A stretch of DNA of 54,920 nt from an uncultured Clostridia bacterium (GCA_947589585.1 CANQCA010000001.1:1-54920), one strand, 5' to 3'. Shown: positions 33,367 through 42,873, numbered from the stretch's first letter. Notes: generated by a model not told the origin, from the letters alone. Program-made: numbers and translations.

Positions 33367-34254
33367 GTGAACTTTTCCAGCGAGATCAGAAGGGAGCTCA
33401 TGCGGAACGTCCCCAAAAAACGTTGCTGCGATCTCGCCCTTTTACGCGCCTTTCTCGATACGAGCGGGACGATCGCGCAGGGGCGCGGAGGAGGGTTTTC
33501 CTTCACGAGCGAAAACGAGGATATCGCCGGATACATGCTCGGCATCGTCGAAAAACTCTTCTGCGTCCGGATGACGGTGGAAGGGGCGGTACGTGACCCC
33601 AAGCACGGGCGGGACAAGCTCACCTTTTCCTATCGCGGCGAGGGTGGCGCGGCCTTTGCGGAGGAACTTTTGAATGCGCGTCTTCTTCCCTGTTGCGAGC
33701 AGGCGTATCTTCGCGGGGCATATCTCGGGAGCGGCAGCTGTACCCTTCCCCGCGGCGACAGTAAGACGGGCTATCATCTCGAATTTGTCTTTCGCACGAG
33801 GGAGCGCGCCCTTGCCCTTCTCGAGATCCTCGACGGGCTGCAGCTCATCGGGAGCATCGTAAAGCGGGGGGAAAAGAGCGTCGTCTATTGCAAGTCGCGG
33901 GAGGCAATCGCCGATTTTCTCTCCGTCGTCGGGGCGGAGGGGGCGCTGAAAACGCTCGAGGATGTCTCCGCCGTCCGTGAGGAAAATAATCAGGAGAACC
34001 GCGTGCTCAACTGCCTTGCAGGCAATGCCGACCGTGCGGCTATGGCCAGCGCGGAGCAGACCGTCGCCTTTGCTCATCTCAAAAAGACGGGGCTTTTGCT
34101 GTCGCTTCCCGAGCCCCTTCGCGCGGCTGCGGAGGGACGCCTTCTTTATCCCACACTCTCGCTTGCGGAGCTTGCGGAAAAGCTCTCCGTCTCCAAGAGC
34201 TGCCTCAACCACCGCATCAGAAAACTCATGCAAATTTATACGGAACACCTATGA
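33367..34254 (+). CDS. whiA: WhiA family DNA-binding protein
   Basis: A 295-aa protein combining a degenerate LAGLIDADG homing-endonuclease fold (AYLRGAYLGSGSCTLPRG, then GYHLEFVF) with a C-terminal helix-turn-helix (PTLSLAELAEKLSVSKSCLN, then HRIRKL). WhiA influences cell division and chromosome segregation in Firmicutes and sporulation in Streptomyces. Starts with GTG. The usual partners rapZ and yvcK are missing between murB and whiA. Its stop overlaps the dnaE ATG by 4 nt. Confidence 0.94.
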   Translation: MNFSSEIRRELMRNVPKKRCCDLALLRAFLDTSGTIAQGRGGGFSFTSENEDIAGYMLGIVEKLFCVRMTVEGAVRDPKHGRDKLTFSYRGEGGAAFAEELLNARLLPCCEQAYLRGAYLGSGSCTLPRGDSKTGYHLEFVFRTRERALALLEILDGLQLIGSIVKRGEKSVVYCKSREAIADFLSVVGAEGALKTLEDVSAVREENNQENRVLNCLAGNADRAAMASAEQTVAFAHLKKTGLLLSLPEPLRAAAEGRLLYPTLSLAELAEKLSVSKSCLNHRIRKLMQIYTEHL

Positions 34255-37200
34255 CAGATTTTGTACATTTACATCTCCATACAGAATACAGCCTCCTCGA
34301 CGGCGCAGTCAAGGTGGACGATCTCGTGCGCCATTGCAAAGCGAACAATATCGACACCGTCGCCGTCACCGACCACGGCAACATGTATGCCTCTTTGAAA
34401 TTTGCCGAGAAGTGCAAGAAAAATAAGATCAAGGCGATCATCGGCTGTGAGTTCTACGTCGTCGACGACTACAGGAAGCATATCGACCAGCACGCCGACC
34501 ATCTCATCCTTCTCGCAAAGAACAAGGCGGGGTATATCAACCTCGTCCAGCTCGATAGTTTGGCGTTCGTGGACGGCTATTACTACCGCCCGCGCATCGA
34601 CTACACCGTCCTTAAAGAGCATACCGAAGGGGTCATCTGCCTCTCCGCCTGCCTCGCGGGGCGCATCCCGCGCCTTCTGATGGCGGGGGAATATGAGAAG
34701 GCAAAGGAGTTCGCACTCTACCTTCAGAGCCTTTTCGGCGAAGATTTCTATATCGAGATACAGGATCACGGCATTCCCGAACAGAGACAGATCCTTCCCG
34801 ACCTTGTGCGCATCGCCCGTGAGATCGGGGCGCAGATCGTCGCCACCAACGACGTGCATTATCTCAAAAAAGAAGATTGGGAGATGCAGGATATCCTTCT
34901 CTGCATCCAGACCAAGCGCACCCTCGACGATCCCGCCCGCATGAAGATGCAGACGCATGAGTTCTATATGAAGTCGGGCGACGAGATGGCAGCCATCTTC
35001 AAGGACTATCCCGAAGCCATCTCCAACACCCGCGTCATTGCCGATAAAGTTTCGGATACGGATACGCCCTTCAACCTCAAAGAGGACGGAAATCCCGTCT
35101 ACGATAAATCGCTCATTCCGCTCTATACGGCGGACGACGGCACGCCCTCGCCCGAATATCTCACCCGCCTTACGTGGGAAGGGCTTCCCAAGCGCTACGA
35201 AGTTATCACGGACGAAATTCGCAAACGGGCGGAATACGAACTTGATATCATCATCAAGATGGGGTTTGCCGATTACTTCCTCATCGTCTGGGACTATATC
35301 AACTGGTCTCGCCTCAACGATATCCCCGTGGGGCCGGGGCGGGGCTCGGGCGTCGGGAGCATCGTCGCCTATGCCATCGGTATCACGAGCGTGGATCCCC
35401 TGCGCTACGATCTCCTCTTCGAGAGATTTCTCAACCCCGACCGCGTCTCCATGCCCGATTTCGACGTCGATTTCTGCACCGAGAGAAGGGGGGAGACCAT
35501 CGAATACGTGCGCAAGCGCTATCACCCCGAAAACGTGGCGCAGATCGTCACGTTCGGAACGCTGAAGTCCCGCGCCGTCATCAAGGACGTGGGGCGGGTC
35601 ATGCGGATTCCCTATTCCGAAGTCAACCGCGTCACCAAGGTCATGGACGGGAAATCCACCATCCGAGAACTTTTAGGGCTCGACCTCGAAGAGCTTCGCG
35701 CCAAAGCGGAGAAGGCAAAGCTCGCCGCGGATGAGGCGGAACGGAGCAGTCCCGACGACGAGGCGAAGATCGCCGACCTCAAGGGGAAATACGATGAGGC
35801 GGTGAAAAAGTTCACGGAGACGGAGGGGAAGCGTAATCCCGAGTTCATCGAGATCTATGGCTCGGATGCGCTCCTCAAAGAGGTCATCGACATGGGCTTG
35901 AAGCTCGAAGGGATGCCGCGCAACACCTCCATGCACGCCGCCGGCGTCGTCATCTGCCGCAAAAAGATCGCCGACAATGTTCCGCTCTCGCGAAACGGCG
36001 AGGATATCACCACGCAGTTCGACATGAAGGAGGTCGAGTCCATCGGCATGCTCAAGATGGACTTTTTGGCGCTCGCGACGCTCACCGATATCAAAAAGGC
36101 GTGTGACTATATCTATGAAGATACGGGAAGGCGCATCGAATTCGATCAGGCATGCGACGATCCCAAGGCCTACGCGCTCATCGCAGAGGGGGATACCGAT
36201 GCCGTGTTCCAGCTTGAACAAGGGGGGATGAAGCGGTTCATGAAACAGCTTCAGCCCACCTGTCTCGAGGATCTCATCGCAGGCATTTCTCTCTACCGCC
36301 CGGGGCCCATGGACTTCATTCCCGCATACCTCAAAAACAGGGAGGATCCCGCCCACATCAAATATCTCACGCCCCTTCTGAGACCCATCCTCGAAAAGAC
36401 TTACGGCGTCATCATCTACCAGGAGCAGGTCATGCAGATCTTCCAGAATCTTGCGGGCTATTCCTTGGGGCAGGCAGACCTCGTCCGAAGGGCAATGGCG
36501 AAAAAGCACCTCTCCGAGCTGATGGCGCAAAAGGATAAGTTCATTCACGGAGATATCGATAAGGGGGGGAACATCACGGGGTGTGCCTCCAAGGGCATTC
36601 CCGAGGACGTCGCAAAGGAGCTTTTCGCCCAGATGGAGAGTTTCGCCTCCTACGCCTTCAACAAATCACATGCGGCCGCCTATGCCGTCGTCACCTACCA
36701 GACGGCCTATCTCAAAAAATATTATCCCAAAGAATTTTTGGCGGGTGTGCTCAATAACCGTATCGGCAAGATCGAAGAGATCGCCAAGTACGTCGTCTAC
36801 ATGAAGGAAAAGAACATCCCCGTCTACCCGCCCGACGTCAACGAATCCAAGGTCTATTTCTCCGTACAGGGCGGGGGGATCCGCTTCGGCCTGTGTGCCC
36901 TGCGCGGGGTGGGTCTCGGCGCGATGGAGGGCGTTATCGAGGAGCGGGAGAAGCACGGGAAATTCAAGGATTTCCCCGATTTCCTCATGCGCTGTACCAA
37001 GTTCTGCAACCGCCGCATGGTGGAGAGCCTCATCTTCGGCGGCGCGTTCGACGGCATGGGCTATAAACGTTCGCAATACAACGCCGTTTACGAAGAGCTC
37101 ATGCGGCGCATCGCGGGCATGGATAAGCAGAAGGGCAGTGCGCAGATCTCGCTCTTCGGCGATATCATCGAAGAAGAGGCGCCCGAGGCCGAGTATCCGA

Positions 37201-37886
37201 ACATCCCCGAGTGGGATTCGGCAGAGCTTCTCTCCAAGGAAAAGAACGTGCTCGGCGTCTATGTCAGCGGGCACCCGTTCGCGGCCTTTTCCCATGCCTT
37301 CAAGGATTGCAATTTCAACAGCGGCATGCTCGCCGACTTCGAAGAGGACGAAGACACGGGCGATCGGACCTACCATCAGATCAAGAGCGGCGATACGGCC
37401 ACCATGGGCGGGCTCGTCTCCGCGATCAAAAAAGTTGCGACGAAGGGGGGCGCTTTTATGGCCTTCATCACCGTCGAAGATCTCTACGGCAGCGTTGAGT
37501 GCGTCGCGTTTCCCCGCCTCTATGAGAAGGCACGTTCCTTTTTACGGCAGGATGCAGTGGTGCGGATCGGGGGGAAGATCGATATCCAGCCCGAAAAACT
37601 TCCCGTCATCATCCTCGACACGATCGACGAATATGTCCCCGAGAAGAGCGCGCCCGCGCCCGTGCGGGAAGAGACCCGCGAGAAGGTGCTCTGGCTGGAC
37701 GCCCGCACCATGGACGGGGAAGAGTTCGAAGAGCTCCTGGATGCGCTCTCCGAATACGAGGGCACGACCAAGACGAAGATCGTCCGCAGCGAGAAGGAAC
37801 GCTACTCCTACAGCGTCAACCTCTCCCGCGCGCTCATGGCGGAATTGAGGACTTTCCTTCCCGAGAGCTGTATCAAACTTATGTAA
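34251..37886 (+). CDS. dnaE: DNA polymerase III alpha subunit, DnaE type
   Basis: Replicative polymerase of 1211 aa. The PHP domain begins HLHLHTEYSLLDG. The palm shows GPGRGSGVGSIVAYAIGI and the catalytic PDFDVDFC. The finger/thumb region includes GRVMRIPYSEVNRVT, QLEQGGMKRFM, ISLYRPGPMDFIP and VIIYQEQVMQI. The tandem HhH and OB-fold parts follow. A charged coiled-coil-like insertion (~residues 478-530, AEKAKLAADEAERSSPDDEA) is unusual. The gene overlaps whiA (ATGA) and shares its operon. PolC is not in this window. Confidence 0.97.
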   Translation: MTDFVHLHLHTEYSLLDGAVKVDDLVRHCKANNIDTVAVTDHGNMYASLKFAEKCKKNKIKAIIGCEFYVVDDYRKHIDQHADHLILLAKNKAGYINLVQLDSLAFVDGYYYRPRIDYTVLKEHTEGVICLSACLAGRIPRLLMAGEYEKAKEFALYLQSLFGEDFYIEIQDHGIPEQRQILPDLVRIAREIGAQIVATNDVHYLKKEDWEMQDILLCIQTKRTLDDPARMKMQTHEFYMKSGDEMAAIFKDYPEAISNTRVIADKVSDTDTPFNLKEDGNPVYDKSLIPLYTADDGTPSPEYLTRLTWEGLPKRYEVITDEIRKRAEYELDIIIKMGFADYFLIVWDYINWSRLNDIPVGPGRGSGVGSIVAYAIGITSVDPLRYDLLFERFLNPDRVSMPDFDVDFCTERRGETIEYVRKRYHPENVAQIVTFGTLKSRAVIKDVGRVMRIPYSEVNRVTKVMDGKSTIRELLGLDLEELRAKAEKAKLAADEAERSSPDDEAKIADLKGKYDEAVKKFTETEGKRNPEFIEIYGSDALLKEVIDMGLKLEGMPRNTSMHAAGVVICRKKIADNVPLSRNGEDITTQFDMKEVESIGMLKMDFLALATLTDIKKACDYIYEDTGRRIEFDQACDDPKAYALIAEGDTDAVFQLEQGGMKRFMKQLQPTCLEDLIAGISLYRPGPMDFIPAYLKNREDPAHIKYLTPLLRPILEKTYGVIIYQEQVMQIFQNLAGYSLGQADLVRRAMAKKHLSELMAQKDKFIHGDIDKGGNITGCASKGIPEDVAKELFAQMESFASYAFNKSHAAAYAVVTYQTAYLKKYYPKEFLAGVLNNRIGKIEEIAKYVVYMKEKNIPVYPPDVNESKVYFSVQGGGIRFGLCALRGVGLGAMEGVIEEREKHGKFKDFPDFLMRCTKFCNRRMVESLIFGGAFDGMGYKRSQYNAVYEELMRRIAGMDKQKGSAQISLFGDIIEEEAPEAEYPNIPEWDSAELLSKEKNVLGVYVSGHPFAAFSHAFKDCNFNSGMLADFEEDEDTGDRTYHQIKSGDTATMGGLVSAIKKVATKGGAFMAFITVEDLYGSVECVAFPRLYEKARSFLRQDAVVRIGGKIDIQPEKLPVIILDTIDEYVPEKSAPAPVREETREKVLWLDARTMDGEEFEELLDALSEYEGTTKTKIVRSEKERYSYSVNLSRALMAELRTFLPESCIKLM

Positions 37887-37923
37887 TTTTTTCACAAATG
37901 TGCAAAAAAGGCGCGAAATTTTC

Positions 37924-37952
37924 TTCCATTTTCGGGAGAAATCTGCTATAAT
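37924..37952 (+). promoter_or_regulatory. Probable promoter of pfkA
   Basis: TTCCAT (37924-37929), 17-nt spacer, TATAAT (37947-37952). The -35 box is weak. Confidence 0.55.
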
Positions 37953-37995
37953 CTTAAATCGGTAACAAACTAAGAGGAAGCTTTGGAGGAACAAA

Positions 37996-38958
37996 ATGAA
38001 GCGTATCGGAATACTCACGAGCGGCGGCGACGCGCCGGGCATGAATGCGGCCATCCGTGCGGCCGTCAGAACGGCTACGGCAAACGGAATGGAAGTTTTC
38101 GGCATCCTGCGCGGTTATACGGGCCTCATCGAAGATACGCTCATCCCCATGGATGAGATGAGCGTGACGGGCATCGCGGGAAAGGGCGGCACCATCCTTC
38201 GCACGGCACGCTGTCTGGAGATGCTCGAAAAGCCGGGGCAGGAGAAGGCCGCATCCACCCTCAGAAGACACAATATCGAGGGTCTTATCGTCATCGGCGG
38301 CGACGGTTCCTTCACGGGCGCCAAGACGCTTGCCGAAAACTACGGCATCGCGGCGGTCGGCATCCCGGGCACCATCGACAACGATCTTGCATATACGGAT
38401 TACACGCTCGGTTTCGATACGGCAGTCAACACCTGCGTCGAAGCGATCGGAAAGCTGCGCGACACGATGGAATCGCACGAGCGAATCTCCGTCGTCGAGG
38501 TGATGGGGCGCCACTGCGGCGACATCGCCTTATATGCGGGGATCGCAACGGGCGCTGAGGCGACCGTCGTTCCCGAAGCTCCCTATGATCTCAACGCCAT
38601 CGCAGAGCGCATCAAAGCGTCGCGCGCCCGTGGAAAGCATTCGGGTATCGTGATCGTGGCGGAGGGCGTCATGAGCGGGGAAGCGTTCGCCAAGCAGCTG
38701 CAGCCCCTGCTTCCCTACGACGTTCGTGCGACCAACCTTGGTCACATCCAACGCGGGGGAACGCCCACCATGGCGGATCGCGTGCTCGGCGCCCGTCTCG
38801 GCAACCGCGCGGCCGAGCTTCTCAAGGAAGGCGTGCAAAACCGCGCCGTCGGCATCCACAAGAACGCGATCATCGATATGGATATCTTCGAAGCGGTCTC
38901 CATGAAAAAACAATTCGACGGAGCGCTTCTCTCCATGCTCCAAACGATCTCCCTCTGA
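37996..38958 (+). CDS. pfkA: ATP-dependent 6-phosphofructokinase
   Basis: Phosphorylates fructose-6-phosphate at the committed step of glycolysis. It is 320 aa, the bacterial tetramer size. RIGILTSGGDAPGMNAAIRA is the N-terminal nucleotide-binding motif, VIGGDGSFTGA has the GGDGS of ATP-using enzymes, GIPGTIDNDLAYTDYTLGFD contains the catalytic TIDND, and EVMGRHCGDIAL plus GHIQRGGTP bind substrate. A ribosome site (TTTGGAGGAACAAA) is clear. The adjacent 1-phosphofructokinase-like gene is 10 nt away. Confidence 0.97.
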   Translation: MKRIGILTSGGDAPGMNAAIRAAVRTATANGMEVFGILRGYTGLIEDTLIPMDEMSVTGIAGKGGTILRTARCLEMLEKPGQEKAASTLRRHNIEGLIVIGGDGSFTGAKTLAENYGIAAVGIPGTIDNDLAYTDYTLGFDTAVNTCVEAIGKLRDTMESHERISVVEVMGRHCGDIALYAGIATGAEATVVPEAPYDLNAIAERIKASRARGKHSGIVIVAEGVMSGEAFAKQLQPLLPYDVRATNLGHIQRGGTPTMADRVLGARLGNRAAELLKEGVQNRAVGIHKNAIIDMDIFEAVSMKKQFDGALLSMLQTISL

Positions 38959-38968
38959 GAGGCCGCAC

Positions 38969-39895
38969 ATGATCCTGACAGTCTGCATGAGCCCAAGCGT
39001 CGATGTCACCTTATCGCTCGATCGGTTTTGCATCGGTAAGATGAATATCGTCAAAGATAAGTCGCGCACATATACGGGGAAAGCCATCAATGTGGCGATC
39101 GGCGTGAGCCGCCTCGGCCGCGAGGTGCATTCGACGGGCTTTATGTACCGGGAAGACGCATCCGCCTTCGAAGAAGAATTGCGCGGAGAGGGGATACGGA
39201 CATCCTTTATCTATAGTGACGGGCGCGTGCGCGAAAACTATAAAATCATCGACGGGAACTCCCTTCTCACCGAGATCAACGGCATCGGCGCACCCGTGGG
39301 GAAGGATAAGCTCGATGCGCTTTTGCAGGCTGTACACACCCTTTCGGGGCAGGCAGACGTCACCGTCGTCTCGGGAGGACTTCCCGAGGGCGTGGACGAC
39401 AGCTTCTACGGCGAGATCTTCAAAGCCGTCGATAAGCATTCCCTCCGCATTGCGGATACCGAGGGGAAGCGGCTGTTTGCGGCCATCGAAGCGGGCGTCG
39501 ACCTCGTCAAACCCAACCGTGAGGAGCTCGAGCATTCCCTCGGGCGCAAGCTGCGGGGAAGGGCGGACGTGCATGCCGCGTGCGGCGAACTTATCGCGCG
39601 GGGGGCAAGGGCAGTGCTGCTCTCCCTCGGCAGGGAGGGGGCCGTCCTCGCGAGCGGGAAGAAGAGCTACTATTGCAAGAGCATCGACGTTCCCGTGTAC
39701 TCTACCGTGGGCGCGGGCGACGGGATGGTCGCGGCGGCTGCAGTCAAAATGCAGGAGGGCGCATCGCTTCCCGAAGTGCTCCGCGCAGGCGTTGCGGCGG
39801 GAACGGCGACGGTCACCCTGCAGGGCGCCGTCTCCTTCACGAAGAAGAAATATTCCGAGATCTACGCCGCACTCTCTGCTTCCGAATTTGAATAA
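38969..39895 (+). CDS. PfkB-family kinase, 1-phosphofructokinase/tagatose-6-phosphate kinase type
   Basis: A 308-aa ribokinase-fold sugar kinase. MILTVCMSPSVDVTLSLDRF and GKAINVAIGVSRLGREV are the FruK/LacC-like N-terminal signatures. STVGAGDGMVAAAAVKM holds the GAGD catalytic motif. The usual GGKGINVA is here TGKAINVA, a modest variation. 1-Phosphofructokinase (FruK) is the likeliest role because of its length and the neighbouring pfkA, but no fructose PTS gene is nearby, so substrate remains open. Confidence 0.82.
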   Translation: MILTVCMSPSVDVTLSLDRFCIGKMNIVKDKSRTYTGKAINVAIGVSRLGREVHSTGFMYREDASAFEEELRGEGIRTSFIYSDGRVRENYKIIDGNSLLTEINGIGAPVGKDKLDALLQAVHTLSGQADVTVVSGGLPEGVDDSFYGEIFKAVDKHSLRIADTEGKRLFAAIEAGVDLVKPNREELEHSLGRKLRGRADVHAACGELIARGARAVLLSLGREGAVLASGKKSYYCKSIDVPVYSTVGAGDGMVAAAAVKMQEGASLPEVLRAGVAAGTATVTLQGAVSFTKKKYSEIYAALSASEFE

Positions 39896-39966
39896 TCCAA
39901 GCGTTTTTTGTGTGTAACTTTTGCGCCCTTCGTTTCACAACCAAAATTCGTCATTTTTCCGCACGA

Positions 39967-39982
39967 CCACAAGATATAGTGG
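39967..39982 (+). promoter_or_regulatory. NrdR-type operator upstream of nrdD
   Basis: CCACAAGATATAGTGG matches the 16-bp NrdR box consensus (ACACWATATATWGTGT) at 13 positions by eye and is nearly palindromic. A weaker candidate lies at 40000-40015. It sits upstream of the nrdD promoter. NrdR represses ribonucleotide reductase genes when dATP is high. Confidence 0.65.
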
Positions 39983-40020
39983 TATGCGGAAAATTTTTTA
40001 CCAAAATATGGGGAATTTCC

Positions 40021-40049
40021 TTGACAAGCAAATACCGCCGATGTATAAT
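40021..40049 (+). promoter_or_regulatory. Promoter of nrdDG
   Basis: TTGACA (40021-40026), 17-nt spacer, TATAAT (40044-40049); the leader is ~80 nt. Confidence 0.85.
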
Positions 40050-40137
40050 AAAAACGTTCCCTTCCGGGGGGACGATTTTTTCCCTTCCGAGCCGCTTTTT
40101 CTTTTGCGGGACGGGCGAAGGGGGCAAGGAGCGAACA

Positions 40138-42306
40138 ATGAAGATCATAAAAAGAAACGGGGCCGAAGTCGCCTTCGATATCGATAAGATCATAAATGCC
40201 GTACGCAAAGCCAACAACGAAGTGAGCGATATGAACCGTCTTTCGGAGGAGCAGATCGAACGCATCGCCGAAAACGTCGCCGCGCTTGCGGGGGATCTCA
40301 ACAGGGCTGTGAATGTCGAGGAGATCCAAGACTATGTCGAAAACCAGATCATGGACCAAAAGGCGTTTGCCGTCGCGCGCAAATACGTCACATATCGCTA
40401 TGCCCGCGCGCTCGCCCGTAAGAAGAATACCATCGACGATCAGATCCTCACGCTCATCGAGTGCAACAACGAGGAAGTCAAGCAGGAAAATTCCAACAAA
40501 AATCCCACCGTCAACTCTGTGCAGCGGGACTATATGGCGGGCGAGGTCTCCAAGGACCTCACGCGCCGCGTCCTTCTTCCCCGCGAGATCGTCGAAGCGC
40601 ACGATCAGGGCCTCATCCATTTCCACGATATGGACTATTTCGCCCAGCACATGCACAACTGCGACCTCGTCAATCTCGAGGATATGCTGCAAAACGGCAC
40701 CGTGATCTCGGGGACGATGATCGAAAAACCGCATTCTTTTTCTACGGCTTGCAACATTGCGACGCAGATCATCGCACAGGTCGCCTCCAACCAATACGGC
40801 GGTCAGTCCATCTCGCTCACCCATCTCGCACCCTTCGTCGATATCAGCCGCCAAAAGATCCGCGCGGAAGTTTTGGAAGAACTCAAAGACGTCGCCGTCA
40901 TGCAGGATACCATCGATGCGATCACGGAAAAACGCCTGAAAGAAGAGATCAGGAAGGGAATTCAGACCATCCAATACCAGGTCGTCACCCTGCTTACGAC
41001 GAACGGACAAGCTCCCTTCGTCACCGTCTTTATGTATCTCGGTGAAGCGAGAAACGAAAGAGAACGCGACGATCTCGCCATGATCATCGAGGAGACCTTG
41101 CGCCAGCGCATCGAGGGCGTCAAGAACGAATCGGGCGTCTATGTCACACCCGCCTTCCCCAAGCTCATCTATGTGCTCGAAGAAGACAATGTGCGCGAAG
41201 GAAGTAAATATTGGTACCTTACAGAGCTCGCCGCAAAGTGCACGGCAAAGCGCATGGTGCCCGACTACATCTCCGAGAAGAAGATGCTCGAGTTCAAGGT
41301 GGATAAGAACGGTGAGGGGCACTGCTATACCTGCATGGGCTGCCGCAGCTTTTTAACGCCCTATGTCGACGAAAACGGCAAGCCGAAATACTACGGAAGA
41401 TTCAACCAGGGGGTCGTCACCATCAACCTTGTCGACGTCGCGCTCTCCTCGCAGGGGGATATGGAGGAGTTCTGGAAGATCTTCGACGAACGCTTAGACC
41501 TTTGCTACCGTGCACTCCTGTACCGCCACAACAGGCTCAAAGGGACGCTCTCCGACGCCGCGCCCATTCTTTGGCAGTACGGCGCGCTCGCCCGCCTCAA
41601 GAAGGGGGAACCCATCGATAAGCTGCTCTACGGCGGATATTCCACGATCTCGCTCGGCTATGCGGGCCTCTATGAATGCGTCAAATATATGACGGGGAAG
41701 TCGCACACCGATGCCGAGGCCAAGCCCTTCGCGCTCTCCGTGATGCAGCATATGAACGATAAGTGCAAGGAGTGGAAGGCAAAGCACAACATCGATTTCT
41801 CGCTCTACGGGACGCCGCTCGAGAGCACGACCTACCGTTTCGCAAAGTGCCTGCAGCAGCGGTTCGGGATCATCCCCGGCGTCACCGATAAGAATTATAT
41901 CACCAACAGCTACCATGTGCACGTCACGGAAAAGATCGACGCATTCACCAAGCTCAAGTTCGAGAGCGAGTTCCAGCAGCTCTCCCCGGGCGGCGCGATC
42001 TCCTATGTGGAAGTGCCCAACATGCAGGATAACATTCCCGCAGTGCTCGCCGTGATGCAGTACATCTATGAGAACATCATGTATGCCGAACTCAACACCA
42101 AGAGCGACTACTGCCAGGTGTGCGGCTACGACGGCGAGATCAAGATCGTCGAAGAGGACGGAAAGCTCCTCTGGGAATGCCCGCACTGCCACAACCGCGA
42201 CCAGAGCAAGATGAATGTCGCCCGCCGTACCTGCGGCTATATCGGCACGCAGTATTGGAACCAAGGGCGCACGCAGGAGATCCGGGACAGAGTCTTACAC
42301 CTTTAA
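40138..42306 (+). CDS. nrdD: Anaerobic (class III) ribonucleoside-triphosphate reductase
   Basis: Glycyl-radical enzyme making dNTPs under anoxia. It is 722 aa from the ATG at 40138. IIKRNGAEVAFDIDKIINAV is the N-terminal ATP-cone that senses dATP/ATP. FHDMDYFAQHMHNCDLVN lies in the catalytic core. The C-terminal zinc site is CQVCGYDG plus CPHCHNRD, and the glycyl-radical loop is RRTCGYIGTQYWNQGR. The frame open from 39910 covers the operator and promoter and is not used. Ribosome site CAAGGAGCGAACA. nrdG, its activase, follows after 42 nt. Confidence 0.97.
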   Translation: MKIIKRNGAEVAFDIDKIINAVRKANNEVSDMNRLSEEQIERIAENVAALAGDLNRAVNVEEIQDYVENQIMDQKAFAVARKYVTYRYARALARKKNTIDDQILTLIECNNEEVKQENSNKNPTVNSVQRDYMAGEVSKDLTRRVLLPREIVEAHDQGLIHFHDMDYFAQHMHNCDLVNLEDMLQNGTVISGTMIEKPHSFSTACNIATQIIAQVASNQYGGQSISLTHLAPFVDISRQKIRAEVLEELKDVAVMQDTIDAITEKRLKEEIRKGIQTIQYQVVTLLTTNGQAPFVTVFMYLGEARNERERDDLAMIIEETLRQRIEGVKNESGVYVTPAFPKLIYVLEEDNVREGSKYWYLTELAAKCTAKRMVPDYISEKKMLEFKVDKNGEGHCYTCMGCRSFLTPYVDENGKPKYYGRFNQGVVTINLVDVALSSQGDMEEFWKIFDERLDLCYRALLYRHNRLKGTLSDAAPILWQYGALARLKKGEPIDKLLYGGYSTISLGYAGLYECVKYMTGKSHTDAEAKPFALSVMQHMNDKCKEWKAKHNIDFSLYGTPLESTTYRFAKCLQQRFGIIPGVTDKNYITNSYHVHVTEKIDAFTKLKFESEFQQLSPGGAISYVEVPNMQDNIPAVLAVMQYIYENIMYAELNTKSDYCQVCGYDGEIKIVEEDGKLLWECPHCHNRDQSKMNVARRTCGYIGTQYWNQGRTQEIRDRVLHL

Positions 42307-42348
42307 GAAAAGGGGAACGGACCCGTACAAGGGCAGTAAAATCATCGC

Positions 42349-42870
42349 ATGAACATTGCCGAAGTCAAGAAAACAGATATCGCAAACGGAGAGGGAGTAC
42401 GCGTTTCCCTCTTCGTTTCAGGCTGTAGACGGCATTGCAAGAACTGCTTCAACGCCGTTGCATGGGATTTTTCCTATGGAAGGCATTTCGACAAAGGATT
42501 CGAAGAGGAGATCTTAAATGCGCTCTCCCCCGACTATATCGCGGGGCTTTCGCTTCTCGGCGGGGATCCCTTTGAGCCCGAGAACCGGGAGGGGCTGCTT
42601 CCGTTTTTGAGAAAGGTCCGCGCCCGTTTTCCCGATAAGACGATCTGGTGCTACACGGGCTATACCTTCGAAGACGGGGGCATCCGCGAGCCGCAGGTGG
42701 GCGGCGAGCGGGCACGCGAGATGATTTCCCTTCTCGACGTCCTCGTCGACGGACCGTTTATCGAAGAACTCAAGGATATCCGCCTCAAATTCCGCGGCTC
42801 ATCCAACCAGCGCGTCATCGATGTGAAACGCAGTTTAGAGCAAAATAGCGTAGTACTATATCTGACATAG
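42349..42870 (+). CDS. nrdG: Anaerobic ribonucleotide reductase activating protein
   Basis: Radical-SAM activase that installs the glycyl radical on NrdD. It is 173 aa. VSGCRRHCKNCFN is the Cx3Cx2C iron-sulfur motif (~residues 25-37). LLGGDPFEPENR and IWCYTGYTFED match the family. The last codons (VVLYLT and the TAG stop) are formed by a dispersed palindromic repeat, so the native C-terminus has probably been replaced. Confidence 0.95.
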   Translation: MNIAEVKKTDIANGEGVRVSLFVSGCRRHCKNCFNAVAWDFSYGRHFDKGFEEEILNALSPDYIAGLSLLGGDPFEPENREGLLPFLRKVRARFPDKTIWCYTGYTFEDGGIREPQVGGERAREMISLLDVLVDGPFIEELKDIRLKFRGSSNQRVIDVKRSLEQNSVVLYLT

Positions 42871-42873
42871 TAC
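42851..42873 (+). repeat. Dispersed near-palindromic element, copy 5 (most symmetric)
   Basis: TAGTACTATATCTGACATAG plus TAC. GTACTAT and ATAGTAC form 7-bp inverted arms around ATCTGAC (or TATATCTGACATA as core). It overlaps the end of nrdG. Confidence 0.85.

Noticed and set aside
39910..40137. N-terminal extension of nrdD
   Set aside because: The extra 76 codons would span the NrdR box and promoter. Family homology starts at MKIIKRNG with a ribosome site before 40138.
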